Positions 18,987 to 28,141 of a stretch of DNA of 54,143 bases are shown one piece after another. The first letter of the stretch is position 1. Each line of letters starts with the position of its first letter. The DNA is from an uncultured Luteimonas sp. (GTDB lineage Bacteria > Pseudomonadota > Gammaproteobacteria > Xanthomonadales > Xanthomonadaceae). A model generated the notes under the pieces. The model was given only the letters and a program-made list of their open reading frames with translations, made no database searches and was not told where the DNA came from. Location: the NCBI GenBank assembly GCA_934541015.1, contig CAKTDC010000021.1, positions 1 through 54,143 of the forward strand, in the 5' to 3' direction. A program made the position numbers and the translations under genes.

Positions 18987-19955
18987 TCACCCGCCCGACG
19001 CGAACCAGTACCGCGTCAGGTGGAAGAACACCGGCGCGGCGAAGCACACCGAATCGATGCGGTCGAGCATGCCGCCGTGGCCCTCGATCATGTGCCCCCA
19101 GTCCTTGATCCCGCGGTCGCGCTTGATCGACGACATCACCAGCCCGCCGAAGAACCCCATCAGGTTGATCGCCAGCGCCATCGCGCCGGCCTGCAGCGGC
19201 GTGAACGGCGTGATCCAGTACAGCGCCGCGCCCAGCGCGGTGGCCGAGGCGACACCGCCCACCAGCCCCTCCCAGGTCTTGGAAGGCGACAGCTTCGGCG
19301 CCACCAGGTGCCGGCCCAGCAGCTTGCCCCACACATACTGCAGCACGTCCGAGGACTGCACCACGACCACGAGGAAGGCGATCAGCAGCAGGTTGCGTCC
19401 CGGATCGGGCTCCTGTCCGCCGATGCGCAGGTTGAGCAGGGCCGGCACGTGCGAGATGCAGAACACGCTGATCATCAGCCCCCACTGGATCTTGGAGGTG
19501 CGCTCGAGGAAGTTGCGCGTGTCGCCACCGGCCGTGGCCAGGATCGGCAGGAACAGGAAGGCGTACACCGGGATCCACAGCGTCAGCATCCCGTACCAGC
19601 CCGAGTAGACCAGCCAGTACTGGTACGGCAGCACCACGTAGAACGCCGCCACCAGCGCCCAGTAGTCGCCGCGCCGGGTCGGCGTGAGGGTGATGAACTC
19701 GCGCAGCGCGAACAGCGAGACCAGCGCGAACAGCACGATCACGCCGATGCGCCCGCCCAGGAAGGCCAGCCCGACCACGATCGCCATCGCCCACCAGGCG
19801 CGGATGCGCGAGACCAGGTTGGCGACCACCGGCGACGGCCGGCCGCGCAGGCGCCAGCGCAGCGTCTCGGCCACCAGCGTGGCGAACACCAGCACGCAGC
19901 CGATGCCGAAGAACAGCAGGGCCGAATCCGACAGCCCGCGCAGCCACGCGATCAT
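18987..19955 (-). CDS. CDP-diglyceride synthase paralog (CdsA/YnbB type)
   Basis: Inner-membrane phosphatidate cytidylyltransferase of 322 residues making CDP-diacylglycerol from phosphatidate and CTP. Multiple hydrophobic segments. The C-terminal signature is clear: APKLSPSKTWEGLVGG, then SSIKRDRGIKDWG and GHGGMLDRIDS. It is the fourth gene of a minus-strand cluster with a CDP-alcohol phosphatidyltransferase, a small membrane protein and an acyltransferase, with four-base overlaps. The neighbours favour a YnbB-type paralog over the housekeeping CdsA (inference). Confidence 0.92.
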   Translation of the reverse strand: MIAWLRGLSDSALLFFGIGCVLVFATLVAETLRWRLRGRPSPVVANLVSRIRAWWAMAIVVGLAFLGGRIGVIVLFALVSLFALREFITLTPTRRGDYWALVAAFYVVLPYQYWLVYSGWYGMLTLWIPVYAFLFLPILATAGGDTRNFLERTSKIQWGLMISVFCISHVPALLNLRIGGQEPDPGRNLLLIAFLVVVVQSSDVLQYVWGKLLGRHLVAPKLSPSKTWEGLVGGVASATALGAALYWITPFTPLQAGAMALAINLMGFFGGLVMSSIKRDRGIKDWGHMIEGHGGMLDRIDSVCFAAPVFFHLTRYWFASGG

Positions 19956-20602
19956 GCCGCGCCTCCGCTCGCTTCCGCGGCAGCGACGCCCCCGTCCGAC
20001 AGCGCCAGCAGCTCGGCGCGCGCGCGTTCGAGGAAGCCGGCCTTGTCCTCGCCCGCGCGCAGCCGGATCGGCGCGCCGAAGCGCGCCGTGCACAGCAGCG
20101 GCAGCGGAATCAGCCGCCCCTTGGGCATTACCCGGTGCAGGTTGTCCAGCCACACCGGCACGAACTCCAGCTCCGGCCGCTGCACGGCCAGGTGGTAGAT
20201 GCCGCTCTTGAACGGCAGCAGGCCCTCGTCCATGTTGCGCGTGCCCTCGGGGAAGACGATCAGCGAGGCGTCGCCGTCGACCGCGTTGCACAGCGTCTGG
20301 ATCGCGTCCTCGCTGCGGCGGGCGCGGTCGCGCTCGATCAGCACGCCGTTGAACACACGGTTGATCACGTAGCGGCGCAGCGGATCGCGGTTCCAGTAGT
20401 CGGCGCCGGCCACAGGCCGCACCCGGCCGCGCAGCTGCGGCGGCAGCGCCGACCAGATCATCACGAAATCGCCGTGGCTGGCGTGGTTGCCGTAGTACAC
20501 GCGGCGATCCGCCGATGGCGCGCAGCCCTCCCACAGCGCGCGCGCACCGGTCAGCGCGCGGATGGTGCCGCTGAGCAGGCCAGCCACCAGTGCATCGATC
20601 AT
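19952..20602 (-). CDS. 1-acyl-sn-glycerol-3-phosphate acyltransferase (PlsC family)
   Basis: Membrane-associated acyltransferase forming phosphatidate-type products. The 216-residue protein has the catalytic HX4D motif in NHASHGD (H40, D45), the phosphate-binding FPEGTRN block, and FKSGIYHLA. It overlaps the following CdsA-type gene by four bases, and its product would be that enzyme's substrate. The upstream neighbour is a DedA/YqaA-like membrane protein. Confidence 0.9.
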   Translation of the reverse strand: MIDALVAGLLSGTIRALTGARALWEGCAPSADRRVYYGNHASHGDFVMIWSALPPQLRGRVRPVAGADYWNRDPLRRYVINRVFNGVLIERDRARRSEDAIQTLCNAVDGDASLIVFPEGTRNMDEGLLPFKSGIYHLAVQRPELEFVPVWLDNLHRVMPKGRLIPLPLLCTARFGAPIRLRAGEDKAGFLERARAELLALSDGGVAAAEASGGAA

Positions 20603-20612
20603 CCCGTCGTCC

Positions 20613-21191
20613 TCATTCCGGCATCAGCGCCCAGTACAGGGTGTATCCCAGCGCCCAGCAGCCAAGCAACAGCGCCCGGACCCGCGCCAGGCCGATCCGC
20701 GGCCGCAGCCAGCGCGCCAGCAGCCACGCCGCCAGCGCGAACGCGGCAAACCGCAGCCCGCGCGCGACCGCCGTCGCCGCCAGGAACACCCCCATCCCCA
20801 GCCCCGCGCCCTCGGCCATCGCCGCGAACAGCTTGTAGGGCACGCCGCTGAAGCCGCCCAGCACCAGCCCCAGCCAGCCGTGCTCCTGCATCTGCGCCAG
20901 CGCACGCAGCATCAGCGCGTCGCCGATCGCCGGCAGGCGGTCGAACACTGCCAGCACCAGCATCTGGTTCGAGCGCGCGGCCAGATACACCGCAAGACCG
21001 CCGGCCAGCGCCCCGGCCAGCGTCCACGCCGCCGCAGCCAGGCCGCGGCGCAGCCCGTGCAGCGCCACCCAGGTGATCCAGACATCGGGAATCACGAAGA
21101 ACAGGACCGCTTCGGCCAGTCCCCAGGCCAGCGCCACGCCGCGCAGCAGCGCCGGGCCCGGCCCCGCCGCGCCCCGCTCAGCCCCGCGCAT
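20613..21191 (-). CDS. YqaA/DedA-like small membrane protein
   Basis: 192-residue integral membrane protein with at least four hydrophobic segments and the block GGFSGVPYKLFAAMAEG, which recalls the VTT/DedA and YqaA families (lipid flipping or membrane homeostasis; role unproven). The ATG at 21191 is chosen over the GTG at 21197 because AGGTGA precedes it at suitable spacing. It overlaps the CDP-alcohol phosphatidyltransferase gene by 14 bases and lies between it and the acyltransferase, so it is part of the phospholipid cluster. Confidence 0.75.
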   Translation of the reverse strand: MRGAERGAAGPGPALLRGVALAWGLAEAVLFFVIPDVWITWVALHGLRRGLAAAAWTLAGALAGGLAVYLAARSNQMLVLAVFDRLPAIGDALMLRALAQMQEHGWLGLVLGGFSGVPYKLFAAMAEGAGLGMGVFLAATAVARGLRFAAFALAAWLLARWLRPRIGLARVRALLLGCWALGYTLYWALMPE

Positions 21192-21804
21192 CGTCACCTG
21201 CTGCGGCTTCGGCCAGTCCCGCGCGCACCCGGCGCACCACGGTGAGCGCGCACAGCAGCGCCATGGCGGCGACCACCCAGTTCACCACCGCGCCGCCGAT
21301 CCAGCCCAGGGCCAGGAGCAGCCCGAGCACGCCCACGACGAAGGCGCGGTCGCTCTTGCCCATCGGTCCGTCGTAGCGCCGGGTCGCGCCCACCATCAGG
21401 CCAAGCACGCCGGCGTACTCGGTCAGCGCCGCCAGCAGCACCAGCAGCCACAGCAGGTGCGGATGCACACCCGCCACCGCCAGCAGCGACAGGTACAGCG
21501 CGGCATCGGCGACCACGTCGCACAGCTCGTTGAAATAGGCGCCGGCGCGCGATTTCTGCCCGAACTCGCGCGCCAGCATGCCGTCGACCGCGTTGAGCGC
21601 CATGCGCAGCAGCATCCACGCCGGCAGCAGCAGCAGGAGCCGCGGCTCGGCCGGCGCGCGGTACCAGACCACCAGCGCCACCTGCAGCGAGAACAGCGCC
21701 GCAAGCAGGGTCACCTGGTTCGCGGTCGCGCCGGCGCGCGCCAGCGCGGCCACCGCCGGCCGCAGCAGGTCCTGGAAACGCCCCTTCAGCGCGTAGATCG
21801 ACAC
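21178..21804 (-). CDS. CDP-alcohol phosphatidyltransferase-like protein, YnbA type, variant motif
   Basis: Predicted inner-membrane enzyme of 208 residues that would swap CMP for an alcohol headgroup. The family motif D-x2-D-G-x2-A-R-x8-G-x3-D-x3-D is present with perfect spacing, but the first and third aspartates are asparagines: N71, D74, G75, A78, R79, G88, N92, D96. As I recall, E. coli YnbA carries the same NALDGMLAR and LNE changes, so this is probably a YnbA subfamily trait. It is first in a four-gene minus-strand cluster ending with a CdsA-type gene, comparable with ynbA-ynbB. Substrate unknown. Confidence 0.85.
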   Translation of the reverse strand: MSIYALKGRFQDLLRPAVAALARAGATANQVTLLAALFSLQVALVVWYRAPAEPRLLLLLPAWMLLRMALNAVDGMLAREFGQKSRAGAYFNELCDVVADAALYLSLLAVAGVHPHLLWLLVLLAALTEYAGVLGLMVGATRRYDGPMGKSDRAFVVGVLGLLLALGWIGGAVVNWVVAAMALLCALTVVRRVRAGLAEAAAGDDARG

Positions 21805-21871
21805 CGTCCCTGCCTCCGTCGCATCCGCCGCAGACTACAATAACGCCCCCACCCGCACCGCTGCCGCAACG

Positions 21872-23455
21872 ATGCCCGATCTGCTGCCCGTCCGCCGGGC
21901 CCTGCTCTCCGTGTCCGACAAGACCGGCCTGGTCGACCTGGCCCGCGCCCTCGCCGCGCGCGGCGTGGCCCTGCTCTCCACCGGCGGCACCGCGCGCGCG
22001 CTCCGCGACGCCGGCCTGCCGGTGCAGGACGTCTCCGAAGCGACCGGCTTCCCGGAAATGATGGACGGCCGCGTCAAGACCCTGCACCCGGTGGTCCACG
22101 GCGGCCTGCTCGGCCGCGCCGGCGTCGACGAGGCGGTGATGGCCGAACACGGCATCGCGCCGATCGACCTGCTGGTGCTCAACCTGTATCCGTTCGAAGC
22201 GGTCACCGCGAACGCCGGCTGCACCCTGTCCGAGGCGGTGGAGAACATCGACATCGGCGGCCCGGCGATGCTGCGCAGCGCCGCCAAGAACTTCGCGCGC
22301 GTGGCGGTGGCCACTTCACCCGACCAGTACCCGGGCCTGGTCGCCGAACTGGAGGCCAGCGCCGGCCAGCTGTCCGCGGCGACGCGTTTCTCGCTGTCGG
22401 TGGCCGCGTTCAACCGCGTCGCCCAGTACGACGCCGCGATCAGCAGCTGGCTGTCGTCGATCACTGACGCCTCCGCCGCGGTCCCGGCGCGCAGCCCCTT
22501 CCCGGCCCAGGCCAACGGCAGCTTCGTCAAGGTCATGGACCTGCGCTACGGCGAGAACCCGCACCAGCAGGCCGCCTTCTACCGCGACCTGCACCCGGCG
22601 CCGGGCTCGCTGGCCACCTTCGAGCAGCTGCAGGGCAAGGAGCTGAGCTACAACAACATCGCCGACTCCGACGCCGCCTGGGAATGCGTGCGCCAGTTCG
22701 ACGCGCCGGCCTGCGTGATCGTCAAGCACGCCAACCCCTGCGGCGTCTCCGTGGGCGCCGGCTGCGCGGACAGCTACGAGGCCGCCTACGGCACCGATCC
22801 GACCAGCGCCTTCGGCGGCATCATCGCCTTCAACCGCCCGCTCGACGCCGCGACCGCGAAGACCATCCTCGACCGCCAGTTCGTCGAGGTGCTGATCGCG
22901 CCCGACTACGACGACGGCGCGCTGGAGTACGCGAAGAAGAAGGCCAACGTGCGCGTGCTGAAGATCGCGCTGGCGCCGCCCTCGGCCGGTTTCATCGACG
23001 TCAAGCGGGTCGGTTCGGGCCTGCTGATGCAGACCGCCGACGACCGTATCGTCACCCGCGACGGGCTGAAGGTGGTGACGCGGCTGGCGCCCGGCGAGGC
23101 CCAGTTCCGCGACCTGCTGTTCGCGTGGAAGGTGGCGAAGTTCGTCAAGTCCAACGCGATCGTCTATGCGAAGGACAACCGCACGATCGGCGTTGGCGCC
23201 GGGCAGATGAGCCGCGTGTACTCGGCGCGCATCGCCGGCATCAAGGCCGCCGACGCCGGCCTGGTGGTCGAAGGCTCGGTGATGGCCAGCGACGCCTTCT
23301 TCCCCTTCCGCGACGGCATCGACGCCGCGGCCGAAGCCGGCATCAAGGCGGTGATCCAGCCCGGTGGCTCGATGCGCGACAGCGAAGTCATCGCCGCAGC
23401 CGATGAACACGGCATCGCCATGGTGTTCACCGGCGTGCGCCACTTCCGTCATTGA
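21872..23455 (+). CDS. purH: Bifunctional AICAR formyltransferase / IMP cyclohydrolase
   Basis: Last two steps of de novo IMP synthesis. The 527-residue length is normal. The N-terminal cyclohydrolase (MGS-like) domain has [25 protein letters not shown] and [15 protein letters not shown]. The C-terminal transformylase has [42 protein letters not shown] and the end [32 protein letters not shown]. It is divergent from the phospholipid cluster, with a possible -10 (TACAAT) at 21834-21839 in the 67-base gap. purD follows, separated by a repeat-filled spacer. Confidence 0.98.
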   Translation: MPDLLPVRRALLSVSDKTGLVDLARALAARGVALLSTGGTARALRDAGLPVQDVSEATGFPEMMDGRVKTLHPVVHGGLLGRAGVDEAVMAEHGIAPIDLLVLNLYPFEAVTANAGCTLSEAVENIDIGGPAMLRSAAKNFARVAVATSPDQYPGLVAELEASAGQLSAATRFSLSVAAFNRVAQYDAAISSWLSSITDASAAVPARSPFPAQANGSFVKVMDLRYGENPHQQAAFYRDLHPAPGSLATFEQLQGKELSYNNIADSDAAWECVRQFDAPACVIVKHANPCGVSVGAGCADSYEAAYGTDPTSAFGGIIAFNRPLDAATAKTILDRQFVEVLIAPDYDDGALEYAKKKANVRVLKIALAPPSAGFIDVKRVGSGLLMQTADDRIVTRDGLKVVTRLAPGEAQFRDLLFAWKVAKFVKSNAIVYAKDNRTIGVGAGQMSRVYSARIAGIKAADAGLVVEGSVMASDAFFPFRDGIDAAAEAGIKAVIQPGGSMRDSEVIAAADEHGIAMVFTGVRHFRH

Positions 23456-23750
23456 CCGTTTTTCTTGCCATCATCCCGGCGGAAGCCGGGATCCATTCCA
23501 CTCTTGGGAACCTCCGAACAACCCGCTTTTGATCGTCATTCCCGCGAAGGCGGGAATCGCCCTGCAACGGACGGATGTCCGATCATCCATGGACTCTGAT
23601 TTTCAAGGGTTCACGTCCATGGGTCCCCGCCTTCGCGGGGATGACGGCTAATTGTTCAGAAGTCCCCTTGCCGTCGTGCTTGCTCTTCCCAGGACAGCAA
23701 CGGCAAATGGATCCCGGCTTTCGCCGGGATGACGAACCGGGAGGCCCCTC
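23456..23750. repeat. REP/BIME-like repeat cluster between purH and purD
   Basis: No gene. It contains at least four palindromic units of the GTCATTCCCGC-loop-GCGGGAAT or ATCCCGGC-loop-GCCGGGAT type, at about 23472-23494, 23535-23557, 23623-23646 and 23709-23733. Two outer CCATGGAC/GTCCATGG arms (23587-23594 and 23615-23622) form another inverted pair. Such units are dispersed intergenic palindromes. Here they would place several hairpins in a purH-purD transcript and may act as attenuators or mRNA stabilisers. Confidence 0.85.
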
Positions 23751-25214
23751 ATGAAAATCCTCGTCATCGGTTCCGGCGGACGCGAGCACGCGCTGGCGTG
23801 GAAGCTGGCGCAGTCGCCGCGGGTGTCGGAGGTGATCGTGGCGCCCGGCAACGCCGGCACCGCGATCGAGGACCGCTGCCGCAACGCAGCGGTGAAGGTC
23901 ACCGACATCGACGGCCTGCTGCGGCTGGCGCAGGACGAAGGCGTGGCGCTGACCGTGGTCGGTCCGGAAGGGCCGCTGGTCGCCGGGGTGGTCGACCGCT
24001 TCCGCGACGCGGGCCTGCGCATCTTCGGCCCCACCGCCGCCGCCGCGCAGCTGGAGGGCAGCAAGGCCTTCGCCAAGGACTTCCTCGCCCGCCACGGCAT
24101 CCCGACCGCGTTCTACTCGGTGTTCACCGAGGTCGAACCCGCGCTCGCCTACGTCCGGGAGAAGGGCGCACCGATCGTGGTCAAGGCCGACGGCCTGGCC
24201 GCGGGCAAGGGCGTGATCGTGGCGACGACGCTGGCCGAGGCCGAGGCCGCGGTGCGCGACATGCTCTCGGGCAACGCCTTCGGCGCCGCCGGCGCACGGG
24301 TGGTGATCGAGGAGTTCCTGGAGGGCGAGGAGGCCAGCTTCATCTCCATGGTCGACGGCCGCACCGCGCTGCCGATGGCCACCAGCCAGGACCACAAGCG
24401 CGTGGGCGACGGCGACACCGGCCCCAACACCGGCGGCATGGGCGCCTACTCGCCCGCGCCCGTGGTCACGCCCGGGGTGCACGCGCGGATCATGCGCGAG
24501 GTGGTCGAGCCGACCGTCGCCGGCATGGCCGCCGATGGCGCGCCGTTCAGCGGCTTCCTCTACGCCGGGCTGATGATCGACGCCGAGGGCGCGCCGAAGG
24601 TGATCGAGTTCAACGTGCGCTTCGGCGATCCGGAAACCCAGCCGGTGCTGCTGCGCCTGCAGTCGGACATGGTCGACCTGGTCGAAGCCGCGCTCGACGG
24701 GCGACTCGACAGCATCGAAGCGCAATGGGACCCGCGCCCCTCGCTGGGCGTGGTGATGGCGTCGAAGCCCTACCCCGACACGCCTGCGACCGGCGACGTG
24801 ATCGCCGGCCTGCCCCCACCCCGACCCTCCCCCGCACGCGGGGGAGGGGGCATGGGGGCGGCTGGCGTCGCGATCTCCGGATCTGTTCCCCCTCCCCCGC
24901 GTGCGGGGGGTGAGGATGATCCGGCTGCGCAGCACGGCTGCGCGGATCATCCGGCCGCACGGCGCGCTGCGCCGGGCCGGACGGGTTGGGGTGGGGGCCC
25001 CGCAGCCAAGGTCTTCCACGCCGGCACCACGCTCGACGCCAGCGGCAACGTCATCACCGCCGGCGGCCGCGTGCTCTGCGTCACCGCCCTGGGCGACACC
25101 GTCGCCGAGGCCCAGCGCAACGCCTACGCCGGCGTCGACGCGATCTCCTGGGCCAGCGAGTTCCACCGCCGCGACATCGGCTGGCGCGCGATCGCGCGCG
25201 AGCAGGGCGACTGA
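23751..25214 (+). CDS. purD: Phosphoribosylamine-glycine ligase with in-frame insertion
   Basis: ATP-dependent ligation of glycine to phosphoribosylamine in purine synthesis. ATP-grasp architecture: MKILVIGSGGREHALAWKL, then VVKADGLAAGKGV, GDTGPNTGGMGAYSP and EFNVRFGDPETQPVLLRL. The C-terminal domain contains KVFHAGTTL and GGRVLCVTALGDTVAEAQ. The product is 487 residues against about 430 for the family. The excess is a proline/glycine-rich stretch of about 63 residues after DVIAGL (about residues 354-416), encoded by a repeat element at 24812-24998. The frame stays open across it, so the enzyme may still be made with a disordered loop. Confidence 0.95.
   Translation: MKILVIGSGGREHALAWKLAQSPRVSEVIVAPGNAGTAIEDRCRNAAVKVTDIDGLLRLAQDEGVALTVVGPEGPLVAGVVDRFRDAGLRIFGPTAAAAQLEGSKAFAKDFLARHGIPTAFYSVFTEVEPALAYVREKGAPIVVKADGLAAGKGVIVATTLAEAEAAVRDMLSGNAFGAAGARVVIEEFLEGEEASFISMVDGRTALPMATSQDHKRVGDGDTGPNTGGMGAYSPAPVVTPGVHARIMREVVEPTVAGMAADGAPFSGFLYAGLMIDAEGAPKVIEFNVRFGDPETQPVLLRLQSDMVDLVEAALDGRLDSIEAQWDPRPSLGVVMASKPYPDTPATGDVIAGLPPPRPSPARGGGGMGAAGVAISGSVPPPPRAGGEDDPAAQHGCADHPAARRAAPGRTGWGGGPAAKVFHAGTTLDASGNVITAGGRVLCVTALGDTVAEAQRNAYAGVDAISWASEFHRRDIGWRAIAREQGD
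24812..24998. repeat. MITE-like element inside purD
   Basis: 187 bases bounded by 16-base inverted termini (GCCCCCACCCCGACCC at 24812-24827; its complement with one mismatch at 24983-24998). Inside are two CCTCCCCCGC...GCGGGGGAGG-type palindromes and a longer inverted pair GGATGATCCG / CGGATCATCC. A related copy occurs at about 40648-40812. It interrupts the purD reading frame without stopping it. Confidence 0.88.
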
Positions 25215-25217
25215 GCC

Positions 25218-26357
25218 GTGCCCGGTCGCGTCGAACCCTTCCGCGCGATCGCCATCAGCCAGCTGGCGCGCACGCTGGAGGCCGGCGGCCGCTCCGTGGT
25301 CCACATGGAGTTCGGCCAACCCTCCACGCCGGCACCGGCCGCCGCGCTGGCGGCGGTGCGCGAGGGCCTGGACCGCGACCCGCCCGGCTACTGGGAAAGC
25401 GAGCCGCTGCGCGCGCGCATCGCCCGCCACTACCGCGAGCGCCACCGCGTCGAAGTCGATCCGGCGCGCATCATCCTCACCTGCGGCGCCTCGCCTGCGC
25501 TGCTGCTGGCCCTGCTCTCGCGCTTCGAGGCCGGCGACCGCATCGCCTTCGCGCGCCCGGGCTACGTCGCCTACCGCAACACCACCGTTGCCGTGCACAT
25601 GCAGCCGGTGGAGATCGGCTGCGGCGCGGACACGCGCTACCAGATCAGCGCCGCCGCGATCGCCGCGCTCGACCCAGCCCCCGCCGGCGTGATCCTGGCG
25701 AGCCCGGCCAACCCCACCGGCACCATCCTTCCCGGCGACGAGCTGCACGCGATCGCCCGCGTCTGCCGCGAGCGCGGCATCGCCCTGGTCTCCGACGAGA
25801 TCTACCACGGCCTGCACTACACCGAAGCGGCGCACTCGCTGCTCGAATACGCGCCCGACGCGCTGGTGCTCAACAGCTTCTCCAAGTACTTCAGCATGGT
25901 CGACTGGCGCCTGGGCTGGCTGCTGGTGCCCGACGCCCTGGTCGACACCGCCCGCGCCTACGCCGGCAACCTGTTCCTCACTCCGCCCTCGCCCAGCCAG
26001 CAGGCCGCCCTGGTGGCGATGGACTGCATCGACGAACTCGAAGGCCACCGCGCGGTCTACGCGCGCAACCGCGACCTGCTGCTCGACGCCCTGCCCTCGC
26101 TGGGGCTCGAACGCATCGCCCCGCCCGACGGCGCGTTCTACATCTGGGCCGACGTCGGCCACCTCACCCGCGACAGCCTGGCCTTCTGCATCCGCATGCT
26201 CGAAGACACCGGCGTCGCCCTGGCCCCGGGCGTGGACTTCGACCCGGTCGACGGCCACCGCTTCATCCGCTTCAGCTTCGCGCCCGCCACCGCGCACATC
26301 GAGGAAGCACTGCGGCGCCTCAAGCCCTGGTTCGCCGCGCAGCCGCGCATCGGCTGA
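25218..26357 (+). CDS. PLP-dependent aminotransferase, class I/II
   Basis: Fold-type I aminotransferase of 379 residues, cytoplasmic. Family blocks: EFGQPSTPAP (N-terminal substrate arm), LTCGASPALLLAL, ASPANPTGTILP, VSDEIYHGLHY, and the PLP lysine K223 in NSFSKYFSM, followed by RLGWLL; near the C-terminus FIRFSFAP carries the substrate-carboxylate arginine. It resembles aspartate/valine-pyruvate-type transaminases, but the substrate cannot be told. The start is GTG 25218, three bases after purD, so it is probably co-expressed with it. Confidence 0.92.
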   Translation: MPGRVEPFRAIAISQLARTLEAGGRSVVHMEFGQPSTPAPAAALAAVREGLDRDPPGYWESEPLRARIARHYRERHRVEVDPARIILTCGASPALLLALLSRFEAGDRIAFARPGYVAYRNTTVAVHMQPVEIGCGADTRYQISAAAIAALDPAPAGVILASPANPTGTILPGDELHAIARVCRERGIALVSDEIYHGLHYTEAAHSLLEYAPDALVLNSFSKYFSMVDWRLGWLLVPDALVDTARAYAGNLFLTPPSPSQQAALVAMDCIDELEGHRAVYARNRDLLLDALPSLGLERIAPPDGAFYIWADVGHLTRDSLAFCIRMLEDTGVALAPGVDFDPVDGHRFIRFSFAPATAHIEEALRRLKPWFAAQPRIG

Positions 26358-26370
26358 CCGCGCGCGGCGG

Positions 26371-27231
26371 TCAGATGTTGGCGGCCTCCGGCGGCAGGCT
26401 GGTGGACAGCGGCGCGGCGCCCTCGCCCGATGCCGGCTGCTCCGGGCAGCGCGCGTCGAGCATGTACGAGGTCATCGACAGCGCACCGTAGCTGTAGCCC
26501 TCGACCAGGGTCCCGGCCGGCCGCCGCGCGGCGGCCGCCAGCCCGGCCACGTAGAGCAGCGGCAGGAAGTGGTCGGTGATCGGCACCGCCGTGCGGTAGT
26601 CCGGATGCGAGGCCAGCGAGGCGATCTCGTGCGGCGCCTCGCGCATCAGCCCGCGTGCACGCTCGTCGAAGCGCCGCGCCCAGTCGAAGCCGGCATCGGG
26701 CTGCTTCCAGTCGATCGCGCGCAGGTTGTGCACCACGTTGCCGCTGCCGATGACGAGGATCCCACGCTCGCGCAGCGCCGCCAGCTTCGCGCCAAGTTCC
26801 ACATGCCACTCCAGCGGCTTGCGCGTGTCCAGCGACAGCTGCACCACCGGGATGTCGGCATCCGGGAACGCGTGCACCAGCACCGACCAGGTGCCGTGGT
26901 CCAGGCCCCAGGAATCGATATCCGGGCCCACGCGGTCGGGCCTGGCCAGCTCGGCGACTTCCTCCACCAGCTCCGGCAGCCCCGGCGCCGGGTACTCCAC
27001 ATCGAACAGCGCCTGCGGGAAGCCGAAGAAATCGTGGATCGTCCGCGGCCGCGGCATCGCCGTCACCGCCAGCATCGGCACGTACCAGTGCGCCGACAGC
27101 GCCAGGATCCCCCGCGGCCGCGGCACGCTGGCCCCGAACGCCCGCCAGGCCTCGGTGAAGCGGTTGCTCTCGAGCGCGTTCATCGGGCTGCCGTGGCCGA
27201 GGAAGGCGGCGGGCATGAGGGGGATGGGCAT
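26371..27231 (-). CDS. ygiD: 4,5-DOPA dioxygenase extradiol family protein (YgiD)
   Basis: Metal-dependent extradiol dioxygenase of the LigB superfamily; E. coli YgiD opens L-DOPA between carbons 4 and 5. The 286-residue product has metal-ligand histidines at H13 (FLGHGSPMNAL) and H48 (LSAHWY), further blocks DHGTWSVLVHAFPDADIPVVQLS and SGNVVHNLRAIDW, and the final EGYSYGALSMTSYM. Convergent with the aminotransferase gene. The physiological substrate in this organism is unknown. Confidence 0.93.
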   Translation of the reverse strand: MPIPLMPAAFLGHGSPMNALESNRFTEAWRAFGASVPRPRGILALSAHWYVPMLAVTAMPRPRTIHDFFGFPQALFDVEYPAPGLPELVEEVAELARPDRVGPDIDSWGLDHGTWSVLVHAFPDADIPVVQLSLDTRKPLEWHVELGAKLAALRERGILVIGSGNVVHNLRAIDWKQPDAGFDWARRFDERARGLMREAPHEIASLASHPDYRTAVPITDHFLPLLYVAGLAAAARRPAGTLVEGYSYGALSMTSYMLDARCPEQPASGEGAAPLSTSLPPEAANI

Positions 27232-27395
27232 GGCGCTCGCTCCATTGACAGGGACGCTGCAGATCTACTTTAGCAACCGGTACACACCGCAGAAAGAAAC
27301 CCCTGTGGATCGCTCCTTCTGTTCACCTGCCAACCTGCACGCTCCAGGCACCGCCCGTATGATCGTCTCCCTCGCACGCCGACGACCTGTACGCC

Positions 27396-28091
27396 ATGGA
27401 TACCGACGACACCATCGAGTACTTCCTCTCGCGACACAGAGCCGCGCTGCACTGGATCCTCAGGGATGCCGCAGGCCTTTGGCTGCGCGAGGATCTCCGA
27501 TCCGAAGCCTGCTGGTCCGTCCTCGAACTCCAGGCGGAAACAGGCGCGGCGTTGGATCTGCGCGCCGAAGCCGACGCCAGCCAGGTACTGGACCACATGC
27601 GTCACCGCGCCCGCAGGGCGGGCGGCGGCCTGTATCGTCTGCAGCACCCTGATCAGGCGGACGATTCCGACAATCGCAGCACACCGGGCTGGGACCGCCT
27701 CATCGCCGACGAAGGCGACCATCCCGCAAGTCTGCTCGAAGCCCTGGAATCGCTGCTCCCGGAGCCGCCGGAGCTTCCCTCCTCCCATTCGCTGGCAGCC
27801 GGTTGGGCGCACCTGCTGCGGCGGTTCGACAACCAGTTCGCACGCGTTGCCGTGTTCCTGCTGATCTCGCCGTCATGGTGCTACGCCTGCTTTCGAAACG
27901 CGAAGCACCTGGCCGCGACGCAATGGCCATTGCCGCAGGCGACCGCAGAGAGCGACAGCACCGACGCATTGCGGCCATGGCGAAGCTTCAAGCTTCCACC
28001 GCGCGGGCGCGATACCGCGTCGGGCCAGCATGTCCTCGATTTCTGGCGGCGGCCGGTGCAGCCCACCGCCGGGCAACTCTGGCTGCTATGA
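27396..28091 (+). CDS. Orphan protein of 231 residues
   Basis: Not recognised. Mostly polar and acidic, with no signal peptide and at most one weak hydrophobic patch (about 150-165, ARVAVFLLISPSWCYACF). The ATG at 27396 follows a 164-base spacer with a few AT-rich patches. It lies at the left border of the accessory locus with the type III restriction-modification genes and is convergent with the HTH-ATPase-STAS gene. The tail end has less regular codon use. It could be a genuine but fast-evolving accessory gene; confidence in coding is moderate. Confidence 0.55.
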   Translation: MDTDDTIEYFLSRHRAALHWILRDAAGLWLREDLRSEACWSVLELQAETGAALDLRAEADASQVLDHMRHRARRAGGGLYRLQHPDQADDSDNRSTPGWDRLIADEGDHPASLLEALESLLPEPPELPSSHSLAAGWAHLLRRFDNQFARVAVFLLISPSWCYACFRNAKHLAATQWPLPQATAESDSTDALRPWRSFKLPPRGRDTASGQHVLDFWRRPVQPTAGQLWLL

Positions 28092-28141
28092 GCGACAGCC
28101 GGCACAAGCCTCGTTGCTTCGCCAGGAAAGGCCTGAACAGA

